A stretch of 64,000 nt of DNA, from NCBI GenBank assembly GCA_020081605.1, contig JAHREC010000011.1, forward strand, positions 4,340,001 to 4,404,000, given 5' to 3'. Position numbers and translations under genes: made by a program. Below the pieces are notes generated by a model. That model made no database searches, was not told the origin of the DNA, and saw nothing but the letters and a program-made list of their open reading frames with translations. Positions 46,888-59,472 of this stretch are shown one piece after another. The DNA is from Albifimbria verrucaria (Eukaryota; Ascomycota; Sordariomycetes; Hypocreales; Stachybotryaceae). How positions within the stretch are numbered: position 1 is the stretch's first letter; each line of letters starts with the position of its first letter.

Positions 46888-49289
46888 GCTGTGGTGATGG
46901 AACCGAGTAAAAAGGGTTTAACTGTTGTATATTCATAGTGTGATAGACAGAAGCCAATTGGATGTCTTGAGAAACAACTATACTGTGCGAAATGAAACGT
47001 GTGAAACTTGCTTCCATTGAATGATGAAGTTGAGATCTAAGCGCTACGCTCTGTGATATAGTAAGTCTAGCCATGTAGTTCTGGGTTGTCATACATTCGT
47101 TCAACGTACCCCTCCGGTTACATCAACGAGAGATACTAAGATTCTTTAATTCAAACATCAGGCCGTTGTCTGGTCCAAGGCTCAGCCACAATGAGATCTA
47201 GTCGAAGTATTCACAGGAAGAATCGTGTCTTTTAAAGTCATTTCCTAAAGCTCAACTAGAAAAGGAGACCTCCGAAGACTACTCGAGCAAGATTACTCAG
47301 ACTATGACGTTTATTTTGTTTTGACATCATCAATTTCCACTCATACTATAGCCATCATCTATCGTCTGCACTCGGTTCCCAATTTGTGGGCCCTAGGCTC
47401 GATGCGTGTTGATTGACACTGAGCCCAATGTGTAGAGATGCGTCTGCATGCAGCCTAAGTTACAGAACGACAAGCAAAGTCAACCAGACGAGCCATTCCG
47501 TGTTTAAAGAGTACCCAGTGGCAAGGCAAAGGCTAGACAGAAGCCATACAGCAAAGGTACCGAGAAAATTGGCCAAGGATTTCGCTATGGTTAGACCAAT
47601 GTGAAGGACCCTGCCATCAGTTTATGTGGGTGTGTTCGTTGGAGTTGTACGCCACGCTCGACATGTGCTTCAAGTGGCTACTAGCTACACTATCCTTGGA
47701 AGCTTCTAAGTTATGTGCCCTGTGAGCCTAGGAATGAACTAGCTAATTCTTCGAATTAATGTTCTGATAATCATTTTTAATGTGATCGAATGTGACCTTT
47801 TGTTAAAGCTGTAACAAAAATTCGAAGAATTGTGAAATAGGTAATGATCGAGCATAGGACTAAGCAACTTATACAAGCTATTGAAAGCGATCTATCGCAA
47901 TAGGCTGTGCAGATCGGTTGATCTTTGTCAACATTGCGATTTATTCCTCCATGTCTGCAGCGTCAGGCATGGTCTGATCGAACCCCGAAGAGCAATCATT
48001 ATGTCAACCATTAGAGGTTGTACAGGACTGGTGGAATAACTAATTCATGTGGCATATATAGGAGACAAGGAGCCAGAAACGTACGATTCTTTATGCTAAA
48101 GCGTTGAACAGGGCTTCCTCAAGTTTAGTTCAGGCCAAGCCCCGATCGGGCGTAAGAAGCCCAGGGACCGAAGACAGGAGAACCATTGCATACGCTAAGT
48201 TGAGGTCTTGGCGATCGAAGTTGAGATAGCGTCTCCATAGGGGACTATCATGACATAAGGGGATCCCAATGAGGATGTGGACTGAACAAGCTAGCTGTCT
48301 GTTCCTAGGAGATATGGGGTATGGATTGCGTTAGAACTAAACAGCTTTGACTAACCCATCGCAAGATATGGAGCTAGTATGATCTTCATATGCGCCACGA
48401 GACTCCATTTCCAATGATATCCATGCCCTGTCAATGCTCACATGGTGTGCCCGGAAAGGCCGGGTCGGGAACTCAAGTGCCTCTGACCCCGTTTCGAATT
48501 ACTCACATTGTAGAAGTTCAACTTCTCTCAAGGATTAATGGGCTGCATCCAATTTAGGCAATGGAGTGCGAATGAAGTGTAGTTGATGCAATTGGGTGGT
48601 AAACTCTCCTTTCCGCTGCGTTTTGAAATGCGGCGGAGGAACCAGAAACAAGCGCATTAATACGGACTTCCACAACTCGCCCCAGACGATTTCCTTCTTT
48701 TAGAATAACCGTTAGTCATCAACAAGGAAGCTACTCTTGAAAATATTCTACCAGGATTCAACTGTGACAAATATTGTGGGATCGATCGCATATCTCAGAA
48801 TGCACTAATGGGGCCCTGGAATGAAACTATTAGAAAGCTTCGCGGAATTGTCAGGTCCCGCGAAATATTTCCAGCTAAAGCCGCAGCCACTGATGCACTG
48901 GCACTATATTGACATTCTTCAGTTGAACCTGATTGGGTCTATGAAGTCGCTCAAGCATTATGCTTAACGCCAAAGACTGCAAATCCTTTGTTCCAACATC
49001 AAATTGTAAACACGAAGGAACCATCCAATGATGACGATACAATCATTTGGCAACATTCGTCACAAACTTATCTCTTGAAGGAATGATTTTATTGCACGTC
49101 ACGAAGTTCACTTTTGGTAGCCACCACTCACGTATATAAAGGTCCTTGATGTCGCCCCATGGCATCAATTCTGGTCGTCAGCATCGGCAGCTTCTTACAC
49201 AATCACACAAACTACGACCCAGTATAATATCTATTAATTCATAATACCTCCTGGTGCTTTTTACCACGCCTCTTTCTGGCATTATCAAT
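46888..49289. other. Gene-free stretch, ~2.4 kb
   Basis: No frame with motifs is found on either strand. The right end contains the promoter of the repeat protein, with a TATATAAA at 49133-49140. Confidence 0.5.
49133..49140 (+). promoter_or_regulatory. TATA box of the Gly/Asp/Lys repeat protein gene
   Basis: TATATAAA lies about 150 bp upstream of the ATG at 49290. There is no other gene downstream that it would serve. Confidence 0.55.
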
Positions 49290-50002
49290 ATGAAGTTCAC
49301 AACTGCTACCTGCGCTGCCATCTTGGCCTTCCCAGTTGTCCTCGCTGCCCCAGCGGGTCCAGCCTCGCTGCTCGCGACCCAATTGCTGGCCTGGTATCCG
49401 CTCTCTTGGACCATGTCAAGGAGGCGACAAGGGCAACGGTTGGGGATATGACAAGGGAAGTGACAAAGGCAAAGATTGGGGATATGACAAGGAAGACCAT
49501 GGCAGTTGGGGTGACGACAAGGAAGAAGACAAAGACCACGGCAGTTGGGGTGATGACAAGGATGACGACAAAGACAAGGACAGCTGGGGCGACGACAAGG
49601 GGGAAAGAAGCTGCTTGAGGGTATCTTCGGCCGTGATGTGCCTCTCAACCCGCGCGACCCAACAGTCGGCAAGGTCATAGACTGGGTTAAGGAGATTAGT
49701 GACGAGATTAAGAGCAACCTTGACAAGTTTGGCCACAAAGACAGCTGGGGAGGCGACAAGGGCGGCGATGGCGGTGATAAATATGGCGATGGAGGCGAAT
49801 GGGGTAATGATGGAGGTGATAAAGGAGGCGATAAGGGAGGCGATAAGGGAGACGAATGGGGCGGTGATAAGGGTGGTGATGGAGGTGAAAAGGGGATGAT
49901 GGAGGTGACAAGGGCAACGAGGGAGGCGGCAAGGGCGATGAGGGAGGCGACAAAGGCGGCGAATGGGGCAGCGACAAGAGTGACGAGAAGGGCAGTTATT
50001 AG
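49290..50002 (+). CDS. Secreted low-complexity Gly/Asp/Lys/Trp repeat protein
   Basis: A signal peptide (MKFTTATCAAILAFPVVLAAP) precedes a hydrophobic helix (AGLVSALLDHV). Two low-complexity blocks follow. Block one (49430-49605) repeats YDKG/DDK units with regularly spaced Trp (GWGYDKG, GSWGDDK). Block two (49735-49995) repeats GGDKGG and DEWGGDKGG. A conserved-looking non-repetitive spacer between them contains LNPRDPTVGKVIDWVKEI. Four apparent -1 losses (near 49350, 49427, 49605 and 49895) scatter the protein over three frames. The corrected product is ~237 residues ending at 50000-50002. Such proteins could be hydrated, charged cell-surface or matrix components; function unknown. Start chosen for the signal peptide. 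Confidence 0.65.
49440..49995. repeat. Coding tandem repeats (Gly-Asp-Lys units)
   Basis: Short degenerate 9-18 bp DNA units of the GGCGATAAGGGAGGCGATAA type recur throughout and encode the repeat blocks of the secreted protein. Confidence 0.75.
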
Positions 50003-50596
50003 GTGAAAGATATAAGCTGCATCGCTACAGCTCAGGGAACATGGCTAGCCATAGCATATAATGGTTATACTTATTAAAATCTATAATCAGCTGAAATGAA
50101 AGTTCACATAGCACTGACACCATACGGTTTTAACATTGATGGCCGTAACTCGTTGGATAAATTTGAAGAACGGAGGAGGACTGTAAACAGACCCAGCAAA
50201 GTCAGTGACTAATAAGACTGACTGAGTTTATTAAACCCTAGATCGTAGACTCATCATATGTTTAGTTGCCGTCAAGGTCCGTACGATGCTATGATGAAAG
50301 ACACAAGGTAACTAGTCTAAGCCCTCCGAATTCTTCCGCAATGCAACGCTATGCTGACTGCTCGGTTAAAAATGTGTTAGTCAGTGGTCGCTTTGGCATC
50401 TTTCCTAGCAATTCTTGAGCCATGCTATTGGTCAAAAGGCGCCCATGTTCAGCAAATGATGCTGAGCGCTCCATCTTACTTGATTTGGAGACAACCTTGC
50501 TTTGGGTGACTCAAAACAACCGTGCTCGTGACTTCTTAAACGTTCATTTGCGCCCCATGGCATGTTTGCTTATAAAATTCTCACCCCTTTGACTTA
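50003..50596. other. Intergenic, no gene seen
   Basis: 3' flank of the repeat protein and promoter of the next hydrolase. No other feature is supported. Confidence 0.45.
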
Positions 50597-51675
50597 ATGG
50601 CAACAAGTACTACATCAATGTCTGTGTTATTCTTACAGAGATGTAAGCCCGTCCCTCAATTGGGCATTGGCAGGATGACTGAACAAAGTCTCTCACACAA
50701 AAAGGGGTTTGGCACAGTGCAGAAGCCTTATCGTCTATACGATAGAACAGATAATGAGCTGAAGCTTCCAGATGGCCGCACTCTTGGGTACGCTGAATAT
50801 GGTTCGCCTAACGGATTTCCGATCCTGTGCTTTCATGGATACCCTTCATCACGGCTTGAGTCAGCGGCATTGCATGCAGTGGCCAATAAACACTCCTCCG
50901 GATCATTGCACCAGATCGGCCTGGATTCGGACTGTCAACTTATCAGCCTAATAGACGACTAGTGGATTGGCCAAAAGATATGATCCAACTTACAGAACAT
51001 CTTGGACTAACGAAATTTTTGGTGATGGGTGCAAGTGGTGGAGGCCCGTACGCACTTGCCTGCGCTGCCGTGATACCACCCAGCAAGCTCACCTCAGTCG
51101 GTCTTCTAGCCAGCGCTCCGCACTGGGCAGCAGGATCACATAACATGACATACACAAGACAGATCTTGGCATACGCGGCATCGCACTGGCCTGGAGTCAC
51201 CGGTGTAGTACTGGGTTGGGCCGTAGGTATCCTACAATGGATGCTCAGAACACCACAGGCTAGCCGATGGATTGAGTCTTGGCTTCAAAAGATGGACGAA
51301 GCGAAGAAAAAGGAGCAAGACATCGAATCTTCCAGTGACGAAGACAGCTACCCATTGAACGAACGCAGAGAAAGGTTGGTCCGAATGTTGATCGGAGAAC
51401 CATTTGCGCAGGGCGTAGATGGAACTGTGCTAGAGACACAGCTACTTGTTCAGAAAGATTGGGGTTTCAAGTTGGAGGACGTTAAGCATGAGAAAATCAT
51501 CATATGGCATGGATCCAAAGATAAAAATGCACCAATTCAGATGATAAGATACATTTCAGAACGTCTTCCTCATTGTACAATGCACGAATGGGACGAGACT
51601 CATTATACAATGGAACACAGACTTGAAGAAGTATTGACGGAACTTGCATCTTCTATTTTGGTCGACGGCAAATAA
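50597..51675 (+). CDS. Alpha/beta hydrolase
   Basis: About 359 residues. LPDGRTLGYAEYGSPNGFPILCFHGYPSS gives the canonical strand and HG oxyanion segment. The nucleophile elbow is MGASGGGPYALACA, the acidic residue is in WHGSKDKNAP and the His in DETHYTME. One apparent -1 shift between ~50895 and 50915 divides the N-terminal part from the rest; correction yields the usual APDRPGFG motif. The ATG at 50597 is the first. A later ATG at 50676 would remove a poorly conserved leader and could be the true start. Substrate unknown; the motif pattern resembles epoxide-hydrolase-like and proline-iminopeptidase-like fungal hydrolases. Confidence 0.8.
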
Positions 51676-52585
51676 AACAATCAGTTTGGTTTGAATCTTC
51701 CCCATATTCACCTAAGCATTCTAGTTTCTCCATCTTGTTGTTATACAGTTTATATTTTAGCTACGTGCGTCTACTTCCCTTTTCTCTGAAGTCTTTAGTA
51801 TACCCAATCTCTGTTCCGTAATATTCTCATATAGCTAAAACTCGTCCTATAACTAGTGCTTTCATGTTTCTTCCATGTCGCAGTTCGGATCCAATCTACT
51901 CTGGTCGTTTTGCATCGAACCCTTCCTGACAACGGCAGTATTTATCTCTTGGGAAGAAAGTCAGTCTGGAATAATAGAGGTTGCAATTATTCACTCTGAG
52001 TGATCGTATCATGGAAACATGCACATGCCAGACTAGAGTGCACGGATGGAGATAAAGCATAATGATATGGAGAATGTTTTGAGTTTTCCATCTACCCCAT
52101 GCGATTTATCTAACCTGATAGCCTTGTTCGTCGTAACCAACCAATGCTAAGCCCTACGATGTTGTGGTGGAAGTCAAAATCATTACCACATAAACTCTTA
52201 CATAAGAAGTCAACTCAGTACTTAGTCAAAAGGTTCTAACACATGGCTAGACATCACAGTCAATACAGAAATAACTTAGCAGGCGGATGAAAACGCGGTA
52301 GTTACACATTCGTATCCCAATGATCTGACACATGAATCCTTCTTTGCGTGAAACAGGAAGCTCTTGCCCAATGCACTTAATTTACTGTAACATATTTGAC
52401 TGAGTTTTGAAAGACGTAAATAGCTTCATTTGGTTATCTCATACCTGGTAAGGATAACTCGATTGGAAGAGGACCAGGTATGAGCCTTGGCAGGGTTTCT
52501 TGTTCAAGAGCAATTTTAAGAGAATAATTGCATTGAGGTAGAAACTCCTGGGCAGCCTCATGTACCAGCGCCAAACTCCACAAGT
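51676..52585. other. Convergent intergenic, no gene seen
   Basis: Lies between two genes that end toward each other. No supported coding or repeat feature. Confidence 0.45.
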
Positions 52586-53141
52586 TTACAGCCCAGTCTC
52601 CTCTGGCAAAAGCTTCTCCGCTCCAGCTGTCACCTTGACCGGATACTCCCACCATAGATCACCTGTAATAGTAGTCGGGTACACAGTAGATGTAGTTCCA
52701 TCTGGAAAAACGCCCTCAAAAGTATAATTACAATGAGCAGCAGTCCGTTCTTCTAGAACACATGTTTCTGCAAGAATCGCTGTGACTTCCCTATAGCAGT
52801 CGACAAAACACCAACCATTGTGGATGGTCCTTCAGTGACGGTCCACGGCTTGTTTAAAGTCAGTTAGGGGCATGAATCTATTTTATCTGCTTGACTCACA
52901 GGATCTTTGGCATCACACGTTGTTGTTGGGAATCCAGGCAGGTTGAGAGCTCCTGATTGGCACACAATTTCATAAGTTGTTGCTGCTTCATCAGCTGCAA
53001 TAACACTGGCAGCGAAAGAGTATTCACCATCGCGCTTTGCCCCGAGAAACAAGTCGACAGTCACGGGGGTGCGCATGGAGCCCGTATAGCTCGTGAGTGT
53101 GCCAACCTGGCAAAGAGAAATAGAACAACTTTGAGCAGCAT
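52586..53141 (-). CDS. Small secreted protein with 6 Cys, spliced
   Basis: Exon 1 is 52900-53141 and exon 2 52586-52848, with an intron at 52849-52899 (donor GTGAGT, acceptor CAAG) in phase 0. The ATG at 53139-53141 opens a hydrophobic leader (MLLKVVLFLFA). The mature part includes TPVTVDLFLGAKRDGEYSF, CQSGALNLPGFPTTTCDAK, WTVTEGPST, GWCFVDCYREV and TITGDLWWEYPVKVTAG. Six Cys are visible outside the leader. Two apparent -1 losses (end of the leader near 53115, and near 52820) put the pieces in different frames, so no single open frame shows the gene. The continuity of a plausible beta-rich secreted protein across both supports it. Family not recognised. Confidence 0.6.
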
Positions 53142-53634
53142 GGTACCTGCCTCTCAGGAGATTTCGAGAACTCGAGGTAGAAGATTGTGTAAGAAAAAGG
53201 AACTGAAAAAGGTGGCAGAATGGGTTCAAATTATACTCAGGGCACTCCACTGTGGACTTCTAAGGCTCTGTTGGTCAGCACATACTCCTTTTTAGCAAGC
53301 CCTGGAAACGACACGAATTCCTCACCAGTAGGTTCCTTGGCCCGGCTTCTTGGCATTGTAACCATGGAATAGGCAGACATTAGCACCCTGGAGACCAAAA
53401 GCGTCCTCCATACAAAATTATGCCATAATTCAGTTTTGATATATTGACAACCTGATTGGAATTTCAAGCCCTGGCTAACTAGATAAATTCATTTTACTCT
53501 CGAAAATTTGGGTTATCTTAATAAGTATCAAAAATAAAGACATTCTAGCTGATAGATATCCTAAGTCTTTCTTCTCTAAACTTTCAACTCTTAACCTCTG
53601 CATTTTAGCCACAAACGTTCGAGTAGTCTGCTTC
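53142..53634. other. Intergenic, no gene seen
   Basis: Promoter side of the 6-Cys protein and 3' flank of the P450 gene; AT-moderate. Confidence 0.45.
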
Positions 53635-55360
53635 TCATACAAAAATAATGCCACACGAGTCCTGCCTCTTCTGAACCAGGATTTCATTATCTGGATGGAA
53701 GAAAAGAAATTCATGCATTACGCTTTTCTCCAGAGGCTTATTGTTCACGAAGAGAAACTCGTACTCATCGATCAACTTTACAAGCAAGATCTTGGCTGCC
53801 ATATCTGTAATCAGGCGACCAGGGCAGGCCCAACGACCAGCACCCCATGTAAGAATATCAGTGTCTATGCTACTGAAAGGCTTATTGCGATGGTCTGCCA
53901 AACGGCTATCTTCACAGAAGCGTAGACCTTGATACTCCTCAGGATTGTCGTATAAGTCTGGATCCATGGTGCGTTGAGCACCAGACATGGTGACAAATTG
54001 CCCCCTTTTCAGCTTCAGCCCGTTTGATAGCACATGATCTTTCTTAACAACACGACTATAAACGAGCAAAGTCCCAGGTGTGAGGCGAGAGGATTCTTTC
54101 ATGGCGGATTCAAGCTTTTCAAGTCCATTGAGTGCTGCCATGTCCCAGCGGCCACCAACTTGGGTGTTTTTCTGCCGAATTTCGGCTCGAATTTCGGCTA
54201 AGACTTCTGAATGTGCCACCAAATCAGTGATGGTTCGACAACAGAAGTTTGTGATGCTGTATGTCGAGCCAGCTGCAATGGAACCAGCAAGCACTGTCAA
54301 TACTTCAGAGTCACGCTCTAGTTCATTGCGACCATCCTTGACCATCCATGAGATGACATTGGGATTGGTATCGACGAAACTTGCGGGAAGTCCTCCCTTC
54401 CTCAGTAGTCGTTTTCTGTTCATGGACTCGTGGTACAACATAACTCCTGAACTTGGACCAACCACTTATAAGACGCCACTTCGCTGGAAGGAACCAGACT
54501 GCGATGGGTTGAAGAAATGCTGGCAAACAGCGCATAGTGAAACAAACTTGAAACACTAAAAGAGACCAACGAGCCAAATCAGTAAGCCGAGCCGAAAGTG
54601 ATGCATTTAGATGTCTGGTTGTTTGAGATGCTTACCGTTATTGGTATGCTCGTGAGTGAGGTGCACAAGCTCTGGATTTCCTTCTGTCATATCGGCTCCA
54701 AATAGGACCAGAGCGATAGCCTCGCTGATGCATCGAACTATAGCTTTGCTCGGCTGTATAGTTGTCCAATCACCATTTTGAGGAACTCGCTCTTCATGCC
54801 AGCAGAAATTCGTGCCCCCATTAATGGGAAAAGCGTTGGAAGAGCTGGGCTAATGTATGACAAGAGCACTCGGACGTGGAAGCCAGTTTTACGAACTACG
54901 TCCATGCCGGTTAGATGACCAAGTAGCCCAAAGGCATGTGACTCCCGGCTGTTGAGTGTATCTATCCCAAGACGGTTCAATTCAGGGATGAAGGATGGCG
55001 GCAGTACAATCTGATCGGTATCCCCGCGTGCAAGGCGATATGGGCGGTTTCCTGCCTGAGAAGACGAAATGGGGATCAGCAACTTGGAGTTTCTTCCGAG
55101 ATATATGGTTATGGAGCCGGATCAAAGGCACTCACTAATCTGTCCGCTACCTTAATGATTTCTGACGCATTCGTGATCCATCGAACGCGCGCAAAATATG
55201 ACGGCTCCCACCAGTATGATTTGTTGGCGGTCATGAGGTCATCTCCAGAGCTGGAAGAGGCTAGAGCCTGCAGGAGATAAGTGAATGATCCCACAAGGAT
55301 TGGGATTAATATTATGGTCAGTGTCGACCGTTGGTCGCTGAGAAGGTGCTCAAGTAGCAT
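53635..55360 (-). CDS. Cytochrome P450 monooxygenase (first of two)
   Basis: Microsomal P450. Exon 1 (55136-55360) encodes an N-terminal membrane anchor (TLTIILIPILVGSFTYLLQA). Exon 2 runs from 55055 to 54636 and exon 3 from 54555 to 53635; both introns are 80 bp. P450 signatures are the K-helix ESSR (AMKESSRL), the PERF-like PEEYQGLRF and the haem loop LTWGAGRWACPGR with the axial Cys. The I-helix reads SIAAGSTYS instead of the usual (A/G)Gx(D/E)T(T/S), so the acidic residue seems absent. The C-terminal HEFLFFHPDNEILVQKR block resembles fungal P450s of diterpene and indole-diterpene pathways. Two apparent -1 losses: TTTT at 54776-54779 and a G-run near 54395. Confidence 0.85.
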
Positions 55361-56959
55361 ACTGGCTTAAAATATAATAGAGCAACTGCTAAACCGTGAT
55401 TCTCATATAATCAAGACGATGGTGTACGCATAATTACAGCGGAGTAACTGGGTATTGTGAATGAATGGACCGAGCGAGAGAGTGTGAGGCGAAGTATGCT
55501 TCAAAGCTATCATTCTACTCCTGAATTCTACATGTAGTACAACCCGATGGCCGCGATCCCATCACTCCAAAGCATTGGACTCTCAAGGATGTTGGTCCGT
55601 CCAGTGCAGATACCCCCAATTGAGCCGTGGAATGCACTTGAAGCGGAGCGAACATCCATTTGGGGGTGTACACGAAAGGTACTTGAAAGGTACAGCCCAG
55701 AAATACCATTATTGCTAGCAAAGCAGAGTGAGCGGAGCACCTTACACAGCCAATGCAACCTTGAGTTCCCTTAACTAAGGACCAAGGCAGCAGGGAAATG
55801 CCGCAGTTCCTGGCCTGTTGGGAGTTCTGGTTTCATCCGGTGAGGAAAATTGGATGACAGCCGCCATGGTAGGACTTGATAGAGGAGGGTACGGGACGGG
55901 ACGGGACGAGATGTGAGGATTCATTAATCACACTCATGCACAGGAATTGCACAACCGAGTGATGGACCCCAAGCGGTCGTGGACCCCACAACGAACCCTG
56001 CATCTTGCACGTTACTTTGGAGATTTGCTGAATCTTTCTCAACTTGGATTGACGAATGCTGGAAATACTACCTTGCGTTGGTCGAACTTATTAAAATCAC
56101 TAAGACGGCAGGTCTCATTGCACGGTTGCCCATGCTACGTACTACGTATGCATGCATTGTCCCCTTTTCCGGTAACGCCGAGGACACCGAAAACCAGCTT
56201 CAGTGTGGGGCGGAATGTTGGGAGCCCGTCCTAGTCATACTGCCCTTAACTCAAACCAACCGCATGCAAATATCAAGTTGGCACAAGCGATGCAACCTAA
56301 ATAAATTTGTTTATTGGGCTGTGTTAAGTGAGGAGAATCTGCATGTGCAGTGCCATCCCAGTTATTTCCATGCCGCTTACCTTGTGTGGTTCTTGTTGGC
56401 TCTTGGTTTCAGCCAGGATGATGTGCGCATGACAAGCCAACAAGCCAACAAGCCAACAATGTGCTTACACAACTTGCTGCGCCGACGAGCATGCATCTCC
56501 GGAGGGACTTTGGCTAGGATAGGGTCTAGAACGATACCATCCCGTGGCGGCGAGCCGATTATCCGAATTGTAATGCGGCCCGCGACCCATCACAGTTGTA
56601 ACGGCAATTGAGCTTTGCTGAAGCAGAATTGTACAGCCACTGAACATTCAATAATGCCAACTAAAGCTGCAAGCACTCTTACGAAATGATTTAGTGCACC
56701 AGAGGCAACAAAGTCAAGTCTGTTTTCTTGCTAGAAGTCCTTGAATCTCAAAAGTGGGCACACGCGAGGGAGAAGCAGAGCACACAATGTTGTTCTTTGG
56801 GTTAGTAATTCTCATGGAAATTCCTAGGTCCTGAGTACATCGGCAAAAGCATCCATTTATTGTTCATTATGCATACTAAGGCTACTATAAGAACTTAATA
56901 TGAGATTCAATAACCCAAACAGGCATGTTCCAGTCCCTGATGTAGGATAATCAAAAGGT
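55361..56959. other. Intergenic, ~1.6 kb
   Basis: No gene is convincingly present. A 210-codon plus-strand frame (55979-56611) lacks an ATG, signal peptide or motif. A GGGAC tandem (55891-55910) and an 8-bp repeat (56432-56458) occur. Confidence 0.5.
56432..56458. repeat. 8-bp tandem repeat (ACAAGCCA)x3
   Basis: Three exact copies of ACAAGCCA plus a partial fourth form a minisatellite-like tract between the two P450 genes. Confidence 0.8.
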
Positions 56960-58686
56960 TTAGAAAGGACAAGATCCTACAGGCTTTCGCCTGACATGCA
57001 TTTTAGTCCAAGGTGATGTAAAGAGGAACTCATGTGCAATAATATTACGGGGCCTCTCAGTCCCTGGCGCAAACCTGAACTCGTAGTCGCTCAGTGCTTT
57101 TACCGTAACCATTTTTGACACCACACTAGCGAAGAAACGACCAGGGCAAGCCGTTTTACCGTAACCGAAATTGAGGAAGTTGTGGCCTGGTGTCGAGAAG
57201 AGGTAATCATTAGCCTTGTTGGCATCGCCTTTTCGCGCTTCTCGATACGCACGGAGTCCATCAAACTTCTTAGGGTCGGTTGTTCTGGCTGGGTCATTCT
57301 CAATCGCATACACCGGCAGGCACGTATATGTACCGGCAGTGACGTGTGTGCCATCCTGGAATGTGTATGACTGATTGAAAAGCCGCTTCATCCCCAGAGT
57401 TGTTGGGGAGACATTCGTTGTGATTCTCTCAACACGCTATCCATTTTCTCCAGTGAGTCATATGGATTGCCGTTGTCATGCCATCCACATCTAGCCGTAG
57501 CTGCTAGCTCTTCCAAAAGTTGGCTTTGAAGGTGGCATCCGGCATCTACCACATCGTAAAGTACGTTTACCATGCGCAACAACGTCGTATGCACAGCTGC
57601 AAGAGCAACTAGGATCAGGACATGCCCAATGGTGTCCGCATTCCTATCGGGCCCTTTCGCCAGGTTGGCAAGCCAACTAAGAACATTAAGGTCCTCCGGG
57701 TCGTCGTCGTGGGGTTGCCACGTTCCATCATTGTTCTTATCAAGAAGTTCTTGTACTCTTGGTGCTAGCAGCTTCTTGCCATTTTCAAGCAGTCTCCGAC
57801 CTTCCCAGTATGAAGGCAAGAGACGGCTAAGTACAGGGCGAATCCAGGTGGGAAAGCATCGCAATACAACAACTGTCTTGAACACTTCCCAATAAATCAG
57901 TATGAAGTTGTAAGGTGTGCGGTGGAGATATCCACCAAATCCTCTTTAGGCTCATAGTGCATGTGAACTTACAGCTTTCAGTATAATTGATGGCGATGTG
58001 CAGCCACTGCGGATCGTCGCAATATGCTGGGCCTACGATGACCTCTGCCCCAAGCCGAGCGGAAACATGGCAGAGTGCTTTATAAGGCTGAAATTCCACC
58101 CATTCTTCGTTCTGAGGGAAGTGTTCGGCGAATGCACTGGTGACAGCATCTTCCATTTGGGGTAGTAAAAGTGGAAGCCTTGGTGTCAGCTTTCGCTGCA
58201 CAATTGAATGATGGAGCCTGTTCTCCAAGATCAAGCTGACGCCTGTTAAGGAGCCCACCAAATCACGTTCTAATGCTGGTGTAGACTCGCAAATACTCGA
58301 AGGTAGCCGACTGAGTTCTTCAAGCAATGAGAGTGGAAGGACAACCACTCGACCCTCACTGCGAACTAGCTGGAATGCTGAATCAGGATACTGGCTTTAT
58401 TAGCAAGAATTAAAGAACTCCAGCGACGTGTGATAATGGTTTCATACTTTCTCATAGCCTTCCTGAGCCAAATCTGTTGCCTTCCATGCATAGAACAAGT
58501 TGAGAATGAACTTTGGCACTATGCTAGTTGGACTACCTACGAGAGGCATCCCGACCAATTTCTGGATTTCATACTGCGTCGAGAACGCGTCCACACAGAC
58601 ATACAGTAGGACAGCGATCAGAAATCCGTATGAAAGTGAATGTATAGCGTCAGAAAACACCAGTCCGGTTTTACCGCCCAGATCCA
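56960..58686 (-). CDS. Cytochrome P450 monooxygenase (second of two)
   Basis: Starts at the ATG 58684-58686, with an N-terminal membrane helix (YGFLIAVLLYVCVDAF) and the hinge GMPLVGSPTSIVPKF. Introns lie near 58382-58447 and 57890-57970. Signatures: I-helix segment HVLILVALAAVHTTLLRMV with A-x-x-x-T-T, K-helix LRESQR, and haem loop NFGYGKTACPGRFFA with axial Cys. The C-terminal HEFLFTSPWTKMHVRRKP block is shared in style with the neighbouring P450. One apparent -1 loss in the CCCC run at ~57398-57402 separates the K-helix from the haem half. Same strand as the first P450 and 1.6 kb upstream of it, so the two may belong to one pathway. Confidence 0.88.
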
Positions 58687-59472
58687 TATTGTCTTGGTTT
58701 GGTAGAAAGATGAAAATACTACTGCAAGGGCTTTGGGACTGGTATTGTGTGCTATAATCAGCGGGACTGCTCGTTTCAGAGGAGGGGCATCCGCGTTCAT
58801 ATGTTATTTGAGACATACACATTCCTCTTTCTTCGACTACGTGCATAGCGGGACCCAAGCACGTAGCGCTCTCCGACCACAATTACTGGCTTGGGGCCGC
58901 ACGCTTGTCTGCAAGTGTTATTTAGGCAATAAGGCACCCATGTAAGGGACGCATTCAAATTGGTTAAATGTAGAGCGTCTGAACAGCTGTACAGTGGGAC
59001 TTGCATATGTGAGAAAATGTACAGATCCTGTTTCCGTTTCTCACCCTGAGCAAGGTGTAATGACCCGTTATTTTAAGCATGGATCACATTTCCCGAGAAC
59101 ACAGTACTACTTCGCTGATACAGTCATCCACTTGACGAGTACAGGAGACAAGTGGTAGGTGTAAATGTTGTTAAGAATTATGTCTACACCTAATGTTCGT
59201 TCCCAGCGTTTAAAATAGTAGTAATTTACGTGTTATGTTCTCCTATACAAAATGTATTGTCGGTCAATATAGGGTGCATCTTTGCTCAATGTTCATTCAG
59301 CTTCTAGAAACGGAAACTTTGTTGGTGACAGCAATGGTTCCCTGGCGATGCGGTATTCCGTTTAGTGAAGACACCTCATCACTTTCCTTGTTTCCAGTAA
59401 TAAGCACTTCTCGCTTACCCTTACCGGGCCAGTCCTCCACCGCCTGAAGTTCGACTTGGGAATCTGCCGCAT
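58687..59472. other. Intergenic, promoter of second P450
   Basis: No gene is supported; short frames only. It should hold the promoter of the minus-strand P450 and the 3' end of the membrane protein gene. Confidence 0.45.

Noticed and set aside
55979..56611. 210-codon plus-strand frame between the two P450s
   Set aside because: Begins at GTG, contains a simple-repeat tract, and shows no signal peptide, domain or splice pattern.
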